The notes under the pieces were generated by a model, which saw nothing but the letters and a program-made list of their open reading frames with translations, searched no databases and had not been told where the DNA came from. Below, piece after piece: positions 23,030 to 35,882 of a stretch of DNA of 64,000 nt. Every line of letters begins with the position of its first letter. Within the stretch, counting starts at the first letter, position 1. Both the position numbers and the translations under genes were made by a program. The stretch spans positions 4,154,001-4,218,000 of the forward strand of contig NC_049916.1 of the NCBI RefSeq assembly GCF_001411555.2, in the 5' to 3' direction. Origin of the DNA: Juglans regia (taxonomy: Eukaryota; Streptophyta; Magnoliopsida; Fagales; Juglandaceae).

Positions 23030-23515
23030 CCATAAGAGCATTAGTATTTGATTCATTATTTTCATCTTCAAATTTTGATGAAAAGTACGTATTTTTTATA
23101 AATCCAAAATCTCTCTATCTATAACCTTATATTGGATTAGATATTGGATTCATCAAAATAATAATATAATATTATTTTATTTGTTAATAATAATATTTTT
23201 AATTTATTTTTTTCATATTTTACAATTACATTAATTATATGTTAATTAATAATTTAATTTTATACTTAAATTATTATTTCTTAACTTAAATATATTGTGG
23301 CTCAAAATTGGAAAACAATAATTTAAGTAAATAAAATAATCGTTAAAGAGTGTGAATAGTGAGTCTAAAAATTTGAAGATTAAGGGAAATGTACTATAAC
23401 TAAAAGCTTGACATTTGAGCAAATGGTAAATTTAATGCTAGGATTTTAAAATTAAAATCATCTAATTTTAAAGATTGAACTCATTTGATGAGTCCAATAC
23501 TAATACTTAGAACTC
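23030..23515. mobile_element. ~0.48-kb MITE with AGCATTAGTATT / AATACTAATACT ends
   Basis: The left end CATTAGTATTTGATTCAT is the approximate inverse of the right end ATGAGTCCAATACTAATAC. The interior is AT-rich. The element at 29245-29745 has the same plan. Confidence 0.6.
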
Positions 23516-24744
23516 CTAAGAGAGACCAATGTAAAGGAAACAACTGAGGATGGGAGTCACGCCGTCACGCGTTATCTTGTCCACAGCACAACAAGACAGG
23601 TCATATGATATGCCATCTTGGCTAGTTTGAGCCAATCGTCCGAACAGTTGGACTAATTTCAGAATTCTGTTCAAAGAGAAATGTTGTTTTTCACACTAAC
23701 TGATGTATCATATTTTTATCAATACATTTCAATTCAACTTATTCTACTAATTATCAATCTTTGTAGTTTGATCCCTAACACTTGATTAAAAAGATCATGT
23801 TGGTGTATTTGGTTTTACTCGTGTTAAGTACTAAGTACTACGTACTTACCAATTAATTGTGCAAGTTTCAAAATTTCCTCGGACCTACCCAAAAGAAAAG
23901 GTTCCAAAATATATACCAGAATATTCCAAATCATTAAAATTTAAGATTATTACAAAACAAAAAAAAATATTCTTGCAAGCGAGTTCGCATACTAAACAGC
24001 ATATCGATACTGATATATAAGGCATCCGTTTAATGAAACGATACGAATTGAAGACGAAAATAATTTTCGTGAGACAAACTTTCTTCTCCTCTCAAAATTT
24101 TTCTTTTTTTTTTTTTATTTTTAATAAAAAAAAATCATATCAACATCGGTATATATACAAATGCACTCGTAACTAGCAAGGCTATTATCGTAACTAGCAA
24201 GGCTTTGTTGTACAACAAAGCCGTGACCCTTCGGGCAGCTCATGTATAAATTCCATAAAAACACGCTTTCAGATGGTTTCAAGTTTCCACATTCTCTGCA
24301 ATTTGCAACCAGGCAAATAGGCATTTCTGACATCTCTTTAGAGAATTCATGATCCTTCCACACACTCCAAGAAGTGCCTGAAAACTGTAATTTCCGAATA
24401 AAATAGCATTTTTAAGGAAGAATGAAATAAAATAAGAAAGAAAGATTCTCACAAAACATAACAAGAGGGCATTGATCAAGAAATTATAATAATTTTGTAC
24501 CTATTCTTTCATTACAACAGAAACCCATAAATAATTATTAATATGGACACACTTTGAACGAATCATACATACTCTTAATACATAGAAATTCAATTACAGG
24601 GGAAAGTCCAAAAAATGTTTCATCTCCCGGTGGATTTTACTTCTCCTAATTCAGAATATAACAGAATAAATGAATATTTGGTCACTGTCAGCAATGTCTT
24701 TGAATGGACAAAAGAATGATTTCTTTCTTCTTCTTCTTCTTTTT
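23516..24744. other. No assigned gene; downstream flank of the ERF gene
   Basis: Two overlapping minus-strand frames (24121-24363 and 24279-24479) contain CRECGNLK and MSCPKGHGF, a possible small Cys-containing block downstream of the ERF gene on the same strand. I cannot identify it. AT-rich elsewhere. The ERF 3' UTR probably lies in 24600-24744. Confidence 0.35.
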
Positions 24745-25419
24745 TCAGCAGAAGCTCCATAGACGAATATCGCTTTCTTCGTACAGATAATTAAACATTG
24801 GTGGATCAAACAAGGAATCATTAAGCAGTTGATCAAGGAATTTTGGTGATTGCAGGTCTTCCAAGTTGTACCAGGCCGATTCCGTCACGGCCGTTGGCTC
24901 ATTGACCTGATCAAAGGATGGCATTAGAGAGAAATCATCATCGAGCTGATCGGATGGTGATGAGGACATGGCTGAAGACGAGACTGATGATGATGAGGAA
25001 GGAGGAGGAGGAGGAAGGCGAGGAGGGGAAGGAGGGGATGGTGGGGTGGCAGCATCGGCTACATAACTGTTTGCAGCAGCTGCAGCCATTCTTTGTATGG
25101 ATTTGGGTGACAAAATACTATTGGTATCTTGAGGAATGTAATGAGAGGAGGAAGTGATGGGGAAGTTGAGATTGGCTTTGGAGCCTTTGAGGCATAGAAG
25201 TGCAGCATCATAGGCTCTGGCTGCTGCTTCTGGTGTGGAATAAGATCCTAGCCATATTCTTGTTTTTTGATTTGGTGCCCTTATCTCAGATACCCAAGAA
25301 CCCCAGCTCCTCATTCTTACACCCTTGTATTTCTTCTTTATGCTTGCTGATGCTGATGCTGATATTGATGGCATTTGTTTTGATGGCTCTGGGTTATTCT
25401 TCTGCTCTGTCTTCACCAT
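24745..25419 (-). CDS. ERF014-like: ERF014-like AP2/ERF (DREB subfamily) transcription factor
   Basis: Intronless, 224 residues. The single AP2/ERF DNA-binding domain spans about residues 31-87: [19 protein letters not shown], the [19 protein letters not shown] core and LNFP at the end. WVSEIR with Val at the DNA-contact position is DREB-type (ERF-type has Ala). Residues 1-30 are a Lys/Ser/Ala-rich leader. Residues 110-155 hold AAAAANSY and a Pro/Ser-rich linker, followed by acidic hydrophobic patches ([20 protein letters not shown]) that look like activation segments, and the end is IRLWSF plus Cys. From memory that LWSF tail and the domain wording fit the ERF011-014 group. It should act in the nucleus on GCC/DRE-type promoters; which stresses or tissues use it cannot be read here. 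The start follows a GA-rich leader and a TATA box. No neighbouring gene is linked. Confidence 0.9.
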   Translation of the reverse strand: MVKTEQKNNPEPSKQMPSISASASASIKKKYKGVRMRSWGSWVSEIRAPNQKTRIWLGSYSTPEAAARAYDAALLCLKGSKANLNFPITSSSHYIPQDTNSILSPKSIQRMAAAAANSYVADAATPPSPPSPPRLPPPPPSSSSSVSSSAMSSSPSDQLDDDFSLMPSFDQVNEPTAVTESAWYNLEDLQSPKFLDQLLNDSLFDPPMFNYLYEESDIRLWSFC

Positions 25420-25499
25420 TTGTTGAGAGCTGCAACAATCAATGCTTTGGTGAACAAAGGGTGTTCAAGAATCAATACTTTGGTGGAGAAAGTGTGTTG

Positions 25500-25517
25500 C
25501 AGAAGTCTCTCTCTCTC
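25500..25517. repeat. (CT)n tract in the ERF 5' leader
   Basis: Eight to nine CT units on the plus strand, i.e. GA on the transcribed sense, between the predicted transcription start and the ATG. GA/CT leaders are common in plant regulatory genes. Confidence 0.7.
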
Positions 25518-25617
25518 TCTCTGTAGTTTTCTCTGAGTGACTTTTTTTTTTTTCCCCTTTCTTGTTTTGAAAGTGAGGAAAGCAATGAGTTTTAGGGACT
25601 GAAGTTTGTGGAGAAAA

Positions 25618-25640
25618 AGTTGGTATTTATAGATGGGGTT
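25618..25640 (-). promoter_or_regulatory. TATA box of the ERF014-like gene
   Basis: On the minus strand CCCCATCTATAAATACCAAC carries a canonical plant TATA box about 205 bp upstream of the ATG. Transcription would start near 25590, giving a leader of about 170 nt. Confidence 0.65.
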
Positions 25641-25837
25641 TCTAGTTTTTAAGAAGATGATCATCCCGCTAGCTAGTCAATGCAAAGTAGGGCTCTCATT
25701 ATCAACATATGGACATTTCTCGGCAATGACATATGGACCTGAATCATGAGAATGGATGACAGATGTTTTCTAGTACATCCAAATCAAAGTGACTATTGGC
25801 CCCGTCAAGGTAAAACTGCCTTGTTACTTTTTTTTAG

Positions 25838-26036
25838 AGTTATGTAATTTATAATGTTTCATAATTTCTTTTAATTCAATTTATATAATTATTATAATTT
25901 TTTTAAATTTTTACATAAAATCTTAAAATAAAAATAATTTAAAATATATATATATTTTAAGAATATTTTATTTAACTTTTAATTTTAATTTCAATTCATC
26001 TCATATTATTTCATATCATTTACAAAAACAAACGAG
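25838..26036. mobile_element. MITE copy (degenerate)
   Basis: The AT-rich core has AATTTTTACATAAAAT and TATTTTATTTAACTTTTAATTTTAATTTCAATTCATCTCAT, as in other copies. The right flank is AAAAACAAACGAGA, as at 39620 and 39830. The left end is eroded. Confidence 0.55.
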
Positions 26037-26597
26037 AAAGTTACATATTTATTGTTGCTAGATATATTATAATTATTTAAAACAAATTAAAACCGTCGAT
26101 ATTTTTTTTATACAATCGTATTATTTCACGTAAGTGTTCTGAAAAATGTCAATAAACAGACTGATAAATAAGTTTTTCATATTTTTATTGAGAAAAAATG
26201 GTCAACTGAAAAAAAAAAAAAAAAAATGACCTTGGCTACATATGATCATGTGTCTCCTTACTTGGTAACCTAGAAAATCCAGCTTATTCATAAAGCTTGA
26301 TAATTGATATGTTTTTTCAAGTATTTTTTAAACTACAACTTGTTTGATTTTTGAAGAGCTTTGAATTAGTCAAGCTCATGATAATCTTTAACCTCAACAA
26401 AAGAATCGCTGTCACTTCTGCAGAAAGACTTAGATGACCTAAAAAATGGGTACTTTGTCACATGTGGCGTGCTTCATTAAAATCTGCAGTTGTAATACAA
26501 TAATACTAGACAATGACTTTTATGTCTTTTTGGTTGGTAATTTTTCTGAACAGTTACTTCTCTGACCAAAGAATAAAAATTACAGTCTCATTTTCAC

Positions 26598-26778
26598 ATT
26601 AAGATGAAATGAGATAAATAAAATAAAATAAAATATTATTTTTAAATATTATTATTATTTTAAAATTTAAAAAAATTAAATTATTTATTATATTTTATTT
26701 GATAATTTAAAAAAATTATAATAATATGATAAGATAGAATAAAATAATTAAAAATATTTCTGTACTATCAAATCGGAC
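26598..26778. mobile_element. MITE copy (degenerate)
   Basis: Left end AGATGAAATGAGATAAATAA, shared core TTTAAATATTATTATTATTTT and TTATTATATTTTATTTGATAA, right side ATGATAAGATAGAATAAAAT. Confidence 0.55.
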
Positions 26779-27210
26779 TGTAATTAGAAGTTATATCTTA
26801 TAGAAGAGTGTAGAAAATTTCAAAGAACGCCTCTGTAACTTCCAGAAAAAGCAACGAATATAAATGTCCTGAAACCTGCAACATGGACCATTGAGACCAG
26901 AATGGAAAGCATAATAAATTACTGTCCTTTCATGTTCTAGAGTTTCCCGACTTACTCAACAAGTCATCCCAACCCAAGTTGTTGCCCAACAAAATTCTAA
27001 TAAATAATTCACACTCGGGAAACATTTATATTGTTAATAACTTTAATAAAGGTTAGGGAGGTCGTATTTATGAATTATAAGCATAATATCCGACCGTTAG
27101 ATCGAATTGGGTTATTGATCAATTTTATAGTGAGATATGCATATTATATGAGTCCTACAATGTTTAATGCTATCATTATAAGATTTTTGAAAAAATAGAG
27201 TAAACGGTTG

Positions 27211-27412
27211 GTTTGGTTACATAAAATCAAACTATCTCATCTCATTTCATATAAACATTATAATTTTTTAAAATTTTTACATAAAATATAATAAACAATT
27301 TAATTTTTTCAAATCTCAAAACAAAATTAATATTAAAAAATAATATTTTATTCAATTTTCAATAAAATATCTCATCTTATCTCATCTGACCTAAGTAACC
27401 AAACAAGACTAA
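27211..27412. mobile_element. MITE copy with clear inverted ends
   Basis: Ends GTTTGGTTAC and GTAACCAAAC are perfect 10-bp inverse complements, followed inside by CTCATCTCATTTCAT and CTCATCTTATCTCATCTGA. The core ATAAAATATAATAAACAATTTAATTTTTTCAAATCTC is shared. This is the cleanest copy for defining the TIR. Confidence 0.7.
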
Positions 27413-28134
27413 ATGAGCATTTAATATTATGTTATGAGTAATGCTAGATACAGTTTTAGATATGCAAGTTCTACATATGTACTTTCATTAAAAAAATGAT
27501 TTTTTCATATAAGTTTTAAATTTATCCAATTTTTTTAAAAGAAATGAAGAAAATTTATATATTTTAAAACTGTAAATATTATTTGTACTGTATTTAAATT
27601 TTTAAATTGTGCAATTTATAATGTAGAGTAGGGAAGGTTATAGAACATAGGATTTTTAATTTCCTTTGTGATAGGCAACTTCTAGGATTTGACAGCGAGT
27701 AATTCTACATACAACCGTGAAGTGCGTAACTGCTGCATAATCGTTTTGAAAAAGAGTGGGGTCTACTATTAAAAAATTAATTTTTTTCATGTGGACCCAT
27801 GTTTTATTCATTTTTTTCAAAGCGATTACGCGGTGGTTACGCAATTCACGATTGTAAGTATATTTTCTCTTTGACGGCAGATAGAGATGCTATAAAAATA
27901 AGCATTTTGAAGTAGTGTTGGCTGTGATGCACAAAAATAAATAAATGAGCATATTATAGATGAAAACGAAACTGATGAAGAAGACGCTTAGACGCGCAGT
28001 CTTGATAGTGAGGGGAGCCAATATTGCCCCCATGGAAATCAAATCACCAGCTGTACGTGCTTCTCTGTCTCGCAGCAGCTCCAAAACCGCGTCATGCAAA
28101 TTATGAAAATATATATACCAAATTCAAAATCAAA

Positions 28135-28171
<37 letters not shown>

Positions 28172-29084
28172 AAAGCAGAAAGAGATGATCAAGTTATAAT
28201 CAATAAATAAACGTTCACATCTCAACCGTTTCATGCGATGCATATTTATTTAGCTGCGCGCATGCTTACGCTGCATGACTTGACTTTTGCTCTTTCTCAA
28301 ATCTCTCACACTCTTTTAAAAAAGAAAAAAAAAATCTTATTTGGATACAAGTAGTTTGGCATATTAAATTGTGTATAGATATTGACATGTTTTTATTTAT
28401 TAAAAATAAAAAATAAAAAAAATTTAAAAGAATAATAAGATTTTTTATCTTACAAAAATTATTTTTATTTTAATTTATATCATTTTATTAAACAGATATC
28501 TTGCATATCAGTCTGACGTGCGATTTGATGCATTTTTTAGGTTTAAGAATCAAGATGATCGATGGATGGGATTGTCATTTGGTACGGTATGCCCACCAAA
28601 ACCAGGCTTTTTTCTAAGCTTTGCTATAAAGAATGCCAGCGCACATGCATGGGGGGATATTCGAAGAGATAAACGAGCTTTCCTCGGCAACTCACTCCAC
28701 TCCATTCCATTCATGATCTGTACCCTCAAGTTGGGCCCAGGATATATAGGTTTCACACTCTCTAGAAAGCGTCAAGAAGGCATGCTCTCTTTTCCAAGTT
28801 AACGAAGTACATAATATATATATTGCAGTCAAAATAGGGCGTTTTTGTCAACTTTCCAGCACATGAACTACTGTTGTAATTTTCTGGCATCAATGCCGCC
28901 TCTGAATGTGAAAAGGATATATAGTAGGAGAGGAATACAGTCCTGAGAGCCCTTTGAAAGTTTTTGCTCTTTCTCTGTGGCTCTATATATTATATATTTT
29001 TTCCCCTTTTTTAAGGGTGTCGTTGGAGTCTTCATCATGAGTATTAATGTGTAAATATATACAGTCCCGACAAATCCTTACTTC
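27413..29084. other. No gene seen
   Basis: AT-rich. A 94-codon plus-strand frame (28518-28802) overlaps a minus-strand frame of similar length, and neither shows a domain. A CT microsatellite lies at 28136-28172. Confidence 0.45.
28136..28172. repeat. (CT)n microsatellite
   Basis: Long CT run interrupted by one TTTC. Confidence 0.9.
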
Positions 29085-29238
29085 GCATATAGAAATATTC
29101 TCAACTCATCTTATCTTATTATTATAATTTTTTTTAAAATTTTCTTACAAAATATAATAAACTATTCAAATTTTTTAAATTTTAAAATAATAATAATATT
29201 AAAAAAATAATATTCTAATAATATTTTATTTAACTCAT
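29085..29238. mobile_element. MITE copy (partial)
   Basis: CAACTCATCTTATCTTATTATTATAATT, AAAATATAATAAACTATTCAAATTTTTT and TAATATTTTATTTAACTCATCT follow the family order; the right end is lost at the next element. Confidence 0.6.
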
Positions 29239-29244
29239 CTAAGT

Positions 29245-29745
29245 GCATTGGTATTAGATTAGTCAAATGTATTTTCATCTTTAAATTTAGCAAATATCAT
29301 CCATATTTACTCTATATTGAATTAGTTAAATTATTTTCATAAAAAATATAAACTACAGTAAATCTATTCTTCTTTTCAAATATAAAAAGAATTATAGTAA
29401 GTCTAAAAGTATTTTTTGATATTATTATATTATAGATATAAGATTTTTATTCATATGAGATTTTACCATCTATATACATATGAGATTATTATATTATAGA
29501 TTGTTAGATTATGAAAATGAAAATGAATTTGATTGTTGGAGGTTATTGAAGATTATGAAAATAAAATAAAATTAATTAAAAAATATAAATAATAAAAAAT
29601 AATAATATTTTATTATTATAGAGAGTGTGATGACTAATCTAATGTAGACTTTAAATTTTGAATGATTAGCTAAAAGTAAAAAAAATTACATATTAGTCAA
29701 AATTTAAAAAATATGATAGCCAATCCAATGCTAATGCTCTAAAAT
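29245..29745. mobile_element. ~0.5-kb MITE, same plan as 23030-23515
   Basis: Left end GCATTGGTATTAGATTAGTC; right end CAATCCAATGCTAATGCTC, approximate inverse complements. AT-rich interior with TAGTTAAATTATTTTCAT and GATTATGAAAATAAAAT. Confidence 0.6.
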
Positions 29746-31066
29746 CATCTCATTTTACTATCCAAATCAGCCCTTAATGGACTTAAGAAAATTGTTACGT
29801 ACACCTGCATGGACTTACATCATGAGAAATTTCTTACTCTCTAACTAATTACACTATGGATTTTTCCCCCCTCCAATGAGACTAGTTTGACACAACTTTT
29901 ATTTTGAGGAAATTAATTAACACATAAAATTAATCCCTTTAAACTGCCTTCCAATTTGCATTCACACTCACATGCACTCGATTCTTTAGGGTTTAAAGAA
30001 ATGATTGTCAAAATTGACATTTTGAAAGTGATTATAATTGAGCGGTAATTTGAAGTAATGTTGCCAATTTATTTCCTTTAATCTTTGTTTTTTCAATTCA
30101 GTGCTACGAGGCCAATCAAATAGTATAGCCCCTCGATTCATGAACGTAGTTTGCCTTCAAAATATTACTATTTACAGATCAACTCAAATTATATAAAATC
30201 AATTCAGCATTAAAAAGTAACTTAAAAAATTTATACAAATCTCAAATAGATAAGTTTCATTTAATTTTTTTTATAAAAAAAATGTACCACACCATTAAAA
30301 AGTGTAAAAAAATAATTTTTTTTAGTGGAGCTTACTTTTTTATGGAAAACTCATTTAAAATTTATTTATTTCAAACTTATAAATTATACCTACTATTACT
30401 CAAGATAATATTTATGCGCGTGGACCAGCCAATGCCTACTCCATCGATCGATAGGGCTTTGAGCCTTTGATTAGGAGTGGCCATCCTAGAACAGTGTGCA
30501 GGTGAAGGACGTTTGAGTACGTAGGATGGAGGATAAGATATCTTCTCGATCGATGTTGTTCACTACTACTGAGTAAATATATACGTATGTATGTATATAT
30601 GTATATATGACATCAACATGAATTTGTCCGTTGATCAGTCGATCAGAACCACGTACAAATTAAAAACAGTAACCCACTTCTCATTATACGTACAAAACCT
30701 ACAAAATCTATCATTTCCATCGATCATATTAATATTTATATATAGTGATCTATATATAATGGCAAATTAAGGTTGTAGTAGTACTAGGTCATGTAAACGT
30801 CCGTACAAGCTGGAAATTAACAAAGAGCTAGCTGATTAATTAATTCTGGCTAAATCAGCATATTCTAGCGAATTTAATTACTCATCATCAAAATCTCCAT
30901 GATTTTCTTAGAGAAAGTAGATAAAAAGTACTTGGCATGTTTTAACAGCTAGCTTTGAGGTGTCAATTAAATAATGTGTATCTTATTTTCCTTAATTAAT
31001 TAATCACTTGGAAAACCACACAATTAAGAAAAGTATATCTTATTGCAATTTGCAGGCATCTTTTCG

Positions 31067-31109
<43 letters not shown>

Positions 31110-33362
31110 GGGTGACAGACGTACTATATATGACTTCGCAACCATGTAATTAATATTCATGTTATTAAATGAATGCATATCACATGATGTTCGTACCAAA
31201 ATTTCTTTTTTCTTTTTCATATCATAAAATCTGTCAGAAATTAATGCAGGTATGAATTATGAAACATTAAGCCGGTTTTCTTTGTTGGAAAGTGGAAGGA
31301 AATTTCATTCGTACATATATAGTTTAAGCTGCCATTAATGTCTTGATTATTAATTTACTTAAGTTAGCTAGCTTCCGAACGTTGAACCGCCCAAGGTTGT
31401 ACGTAGTACTGGTGGTCAAATATATATATATATATCTTAATTTGCTTTCCTACTACGTAGATGATAGGAATCATAGTATTGTCAAAGTTACACTGTTTGT
31501 CACCAAATGGGCTGGCTGGCAGGCATGCATGGGGTTGAAATGTAACACACGAGAAAACGGGCAGCTTTCATCGTTTACATGATGATCAGAGATCAAAACA
31601 ATATATTAATAATATCGCCGCCCGTGATCAAAACAATTTATAATATCAAACACGAGAAAATGGCCATTTATATTTTATAAATATATATTGAGTTCCCATA
31701 ATTGTTTCAGATATATATTATATATATAGATAATAGTCAAGCCTCAACATGCAGTACTTCACATTGCATATATATTATATTCACTTTGCTAGCTTGAAGT
31801 AATATATAGTATGATCCATTTAGAATAAAATATTTTAAATTTAATGTGTCGTTTCTATTTCACTAAAATGGAGGAGGATTGATGCTATTCCTTAATTTTC
31901 TAATAATACCATTCATTATTAAAATATAGCCTATGTCAAATTAAAGATCAAATAAAAAAATTCATAAACTTAACTCATCTCATAAAATCAATTTAACAAG
32001 AAAAAATTATTCATTTTTTATAAATATATCCAAAATCTCATCTATAAATAATTTGAAATTATTCTCCATCGTAAAGTAACAAATTTTCTTTCAATGTTTT
32101 AAGGGCTTGTATCTCCTTTCTTGGGATGCGTGTATACATATTAGCTACTTACCATAAATGTCAATAAGAAATTATTTTGATCCACTTGTAACGTGCAAGT
32201 CTATTTCGTACATTTTTTTAAAAAAAATTAAAAAAAATTTAAGATGCACATAAAAATATTTATCTTTTAATAATGAGCCTCTTTTTTTCAAAGATAATAT
32301 TAAAAAAAAATTATATTATATCTAACATTGCTCAAATGCCATAACTAATAATTTATCCTTGAATTCATAGATGTAAAATTTAAGATTAAAGAGCTTCATC
32401 ACATTTTTATTTTTTTTAAGCTGTATCTTGAGCACTACAAATAAAGTTTAAATGATAATCGAAAACAACAATTTCTAGCTTTACTCTTAAAAAAAACACA
32501 TATATATTAAAGAGTAATACTAGTGCCACCCATAAGCGATATGGCTCTTGTTAGTGTATTTTATATGTTTTTTTTTCTTTTTTTACATATATTTTTAAAA
32601 TTTTTAAAGATTTAAAAAAATTATAACATTATTAAAAGATATTTATTTAATCAAGAAAAAAAATGAAAAAAAAAAATCTCAACGGGAGCCAGCGAGAAGA
32701 CTAGTATTGTTCATATTTGAAACTAGATTCATGCTTCTCGATCGATCTCACTCACCTATATTCAACTGATGCATGCATATTGTACTACAAAACGTATCCT
32801 CTCTCTCTCTCTTAACTGGCCCTTACTTATCCTGTACCGGCCATGACCCTGATCCGTACCTTGCATATCACCAAAAAGACAAGCATTTATAATGAACTCC
32901 GTGTCTAAATGATGAAGAGAATATCAGGAAGTAGGACCATTAATATATTAAAAGAGGGGAAGAGCTAGAGGACATGATAACACCAATGTTGTCGTTTCAA
33001 AAAAAAAAACTATAGTATATATGATATAGAAATTGAAGGAGCTAGATAATTACGAAAATATCAACATATATATATATATATATTATATAATATATAGTAG
33101 AAAGCATTGATTATTGTATTGCTTTATGCTCGAGGAAATTTCGAAGTGGGAGTGAAATCAAATCGGAATAAGATAAATTGTTTTTTTTTTTTTTTTGGTC
33201 TCGGATTTTATTATACTAATTCGAATATATTGCTGTGTGCGAAATCATTATTCATTTAAAAAATTTAAGTTGATGAAAATATATAAATTTAATCATTTAT
33301 ATTTAATTAAATATTTCTATTATAATATCATGTGAAATAATCATCAGTTTTCTCAAAAGTTT
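29746..33362. other. No gene seen; AT-rich intergenic DNA
   Basis: Low GC throughout, with TA microsatellites at 31068-31105 and 33063-33085. Short frames (for example 31343-31582) are composition-driven. I find no splice-consistent coding blocks on either strand. Confidence 0.5.
31068..31105. repeat. (TA)n microsatellite
   Basis: Uninterrupted TA repeat of about 18 units. Confidence 0.9.
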
Positions 33363-33388
33363 AAGGTCTCGTTTGTATTCAAAATTCA

Positions 33389-33590
33389 TATTGACAGAAT
33401 CATCTCTTCCCATATTTTTAGATTGCACAAAATCAGGGATTTCTTAATTTTAGGCAACTGTTACAATAGTATAGTTTCCTTATATGTAAATTTCCATAAT
33501 TAGTTTCATTGTACACTTATATATTTTGTAAAGCAGAATACAAAATCAATACACAGAATTATTCAAACTCTTTTTCCCTCTTGCTTAACA
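33389..33590 (+). repeat. 5' LTR of the Copia element
   Basis: Begins TATTGACAG and ends GCTTAACA. The target duplication places the start at TAT rather than at the inner TG (33392). The downstream TATATATTTTG may serve as promoter or polyadenylation region. Confidence 0.85.
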
Positions 33591-33605
33591 TGGTATTAGA
33601 CTAGG
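33591..33605 (+). other. Primer-binding site (initiator tRNA-Met type)
   Basis: TGGTATTAGACTAGG directly follows the LTR; plant elements primed by initiator Met tRNA have TGGTATCAGAGC. Confidence 0.8.
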
Positions 33606-33630
33606 TTTCGTTTTTTTTTTTGGCATCACC

Positions 33631-34588
33631 ATGGATAAATCCTCCAACCCACCTCTCCCTTCCCTCCCTTCCCCTTATCTTCTTCATCCCTCAGATTCAC
33701 CAAGCTTAACCCTTGTCAATGGACTCCTAACCGGCGACAACTATCCCAAATGGCAAAAAGCCATGACTCGAGCCCTCAATGCCAAAAACAAACTTAGTTT
33801 TGTTGATGGCACTCTCAAAGCTCCTGAACCTAATACACCCGATAGAACCAAACGAAGGATATGGTTCTTACCTGGATCCTCAACTCCATCAGCCCCTCTC
33901 TTGCCAATTCTCTTGAATATCACACCAACCCACGTGATGTTTGGGTGGACCTTTCCTCTCGTTTTTGTCATGGCAATAATGCCAGAATCTACCAACTCAA
34001 ACGGACTCTATCTTCCCTACATCAAACCACAAATTCCATTCATGATTACTATAACCAAATCAAACAAATTTGGGATGAACTTGGTCATCTCAAACAAAGC
34101 ACTGACCTCACAGCTTTACAGCAGCAAGCCGATGATGAACAGGTGTTCCAGTTCCTCCTCGGTCTCAACGATTCCTTTGCCTCCCTTCGCACTCAAATCT
34201 TAGCCATGGATCCACTTCCACCCATCAGCAAAGTCTTCTCTATTTTGTTTCAAGAAGAGCAACAAAGGCTGCTCAACGTTAGACCCTCTCAATCGGAAAC
34301 CATGGCCATGGCAGTTCGATCTAGTGGACGCCCAAAAAACCCTTTCAAGTGCACGGCTTGAGGCAAAGATGGCCATACCCAAGATCGTTGTTGGACTCTC
34401 GTCGGTTACCCCCCTGGCCGAAACCCGCGACCCAAGACCCAGCCATCCATTCTCGGACAGCCTCCGTCCAGCGTCAACCAGACCACTGCCATTTCATCGG
34501 TTTCAAGCCCGGTTCCTGGCTTGTCACCGGAGCTCTACCAGAAGCTTCTCGGCTTGCTCGCGCCATCTTCTTCTCCGATTGAGTAATC
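33631..34588 (+). pseudogene. Copia gag (frameshifted)
   Basis: It starts MDKSSNPPLP and contains LTGDNYPKWQKAMTRALNAK, the N-terminal gag block. The frame then shifts near 33855 and continues with MVLTWILNSIS, the DVWVDLSSRF block and FQFLLGLNDSFASLRTQIL, ending in the zinc knuckle. The knuckle reads FKCTA, stop, GKDGHTQDRCW: the second Cys codon has become TGA (34359-34361). Another stop lies at 34584-34586 before the protease. Gag would form the virus-like particle; this copy cannot make a full-length product. Confidence 0.9.
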
Positions 34589-34589
34589 T

Positions 34590-35882
34590 GTGAACTTCAT
34601 TGGTAACCTCTTCTCCCCTCATCTTGATTTTCCTCTCAATCGGCGCCTCCATTGGGTGGTAGACAGTGGCACGAGCCACCATATCTGCCACCACAAGGAA
34701 GCTTTCGCCGATCTCCAACCCCTTGCAACCCCCCATTCGATTCGGCTTCCCACGGGTCAAGATGTGCCTGCCGAGGGTCTCGGCACATGCGTTCTCTCCC
34801 CTTCTCTCATTCTCACTCAAGTTTATTTTGCTCCCCTTTTAACCTTTAATCTATTATCTGTTTCCCAAATTTCCCTTCACAATTCTTGCATTATTACTTT
34901 CTCTTCTAATAATTGCTTATTTCAGGACCCACAGTCGATGAAGCTGATTGGAGCGGGTGAACTCTGCAATGGGCTTTACGTGTACCGTCCCGACCCACCT
35001 GTGATTTTTGCTGCTCAATCTACTGCTAATAAGACCCTATGGCATCAACGTCTAGGTCATCCCTCTAGTTTTATTATTCCTAAAATTTTAGATTCTCCTT
35101 GTATTCTTTCTAATTGTGATGTTTGTGCTCGTTCTAAACAGACAAGATTACCCTTTCCAATTTTTGCTAATAAAAGTGTTTTTGCTTTTAATCGTATTTT
35201 TTGTGATATTTGGGGTGGATATCATACTTCTTCCTTATCTGGAGCACATTATTTTCTCACAATAGTGGATGATTTTTCTCGCACCACTTGGATATATTTA
35301 ATGCGTTTTAAATCTGAAGCTTACACTCATTTAACGCATTTTTTTGCTCTTGTCAAAACTCAGTTTAACACCAATGTTAAAATTATTAGAACTGATAATG
35401 GACAAGAATTTCTCTCTCATCAATTTCAAACTTATCTTCTTGACCACGGCATTATTCACGAACGTACTTGTGTTGAAACTCCTCAACAAAATGGTGTTGC
35501 GGAACGTAAACACCGGCACCTTCTTAATGTTGCTCGCAATCTACGTTTTCAAGCACACTTACCCCTCCCTTTTTGCAGTGATTGTGTTCTTACTGCTGCC
35601 TACTTCATCAATCGCACTCTCAGCCGTACTCTTCAAAATAAATCACCTTTTGAGGTTCTCTTCAACAAAATACCCAACTACGATCACCTTCGTGTATTTG
35701 GGTGCCTCTGTTATGCTCAAACTCTTCGTACTCACCGTGATAAATTTTCTCCTCGTGCTACTAAATGTGTTTTCCTCGGCTACCCTAGCACTCACAAAGC
35801 CTACAAACTCTACAATCTTGATACACGGTCCATTTTCTACTCTCGTGATGTCACCTTTCATGAACAACAATTCCCTTTTTAG
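34590..35882 (+). pseudogene. Copia pol part 1: protease and integrase
   Basis: An uninterrupted frame of 430 codons. Protease active site WVVDSGTSHHI is at about residues 21-31. The integrase HHCC zinc finger is WHQRLGHP ... CDVCARSKQ. The catalytic core has FCDIWGG, IIRTDNGQEF and ETPQQNGVAERKHRH, all three acidic residues present. The C-terminal FLGYPSTHKAYKLYNL block is followed by TAG at 35880-35882. Downstream sequence stays in this frame to about 36540, so the stop is a single lesion. Confidence 0.92.

Noticed and set aside
28518..28802. 94-codon plus-strand frame
   Set aside because: It overlaps an antisense frame of similar length and has no recognisable protein features or leader.
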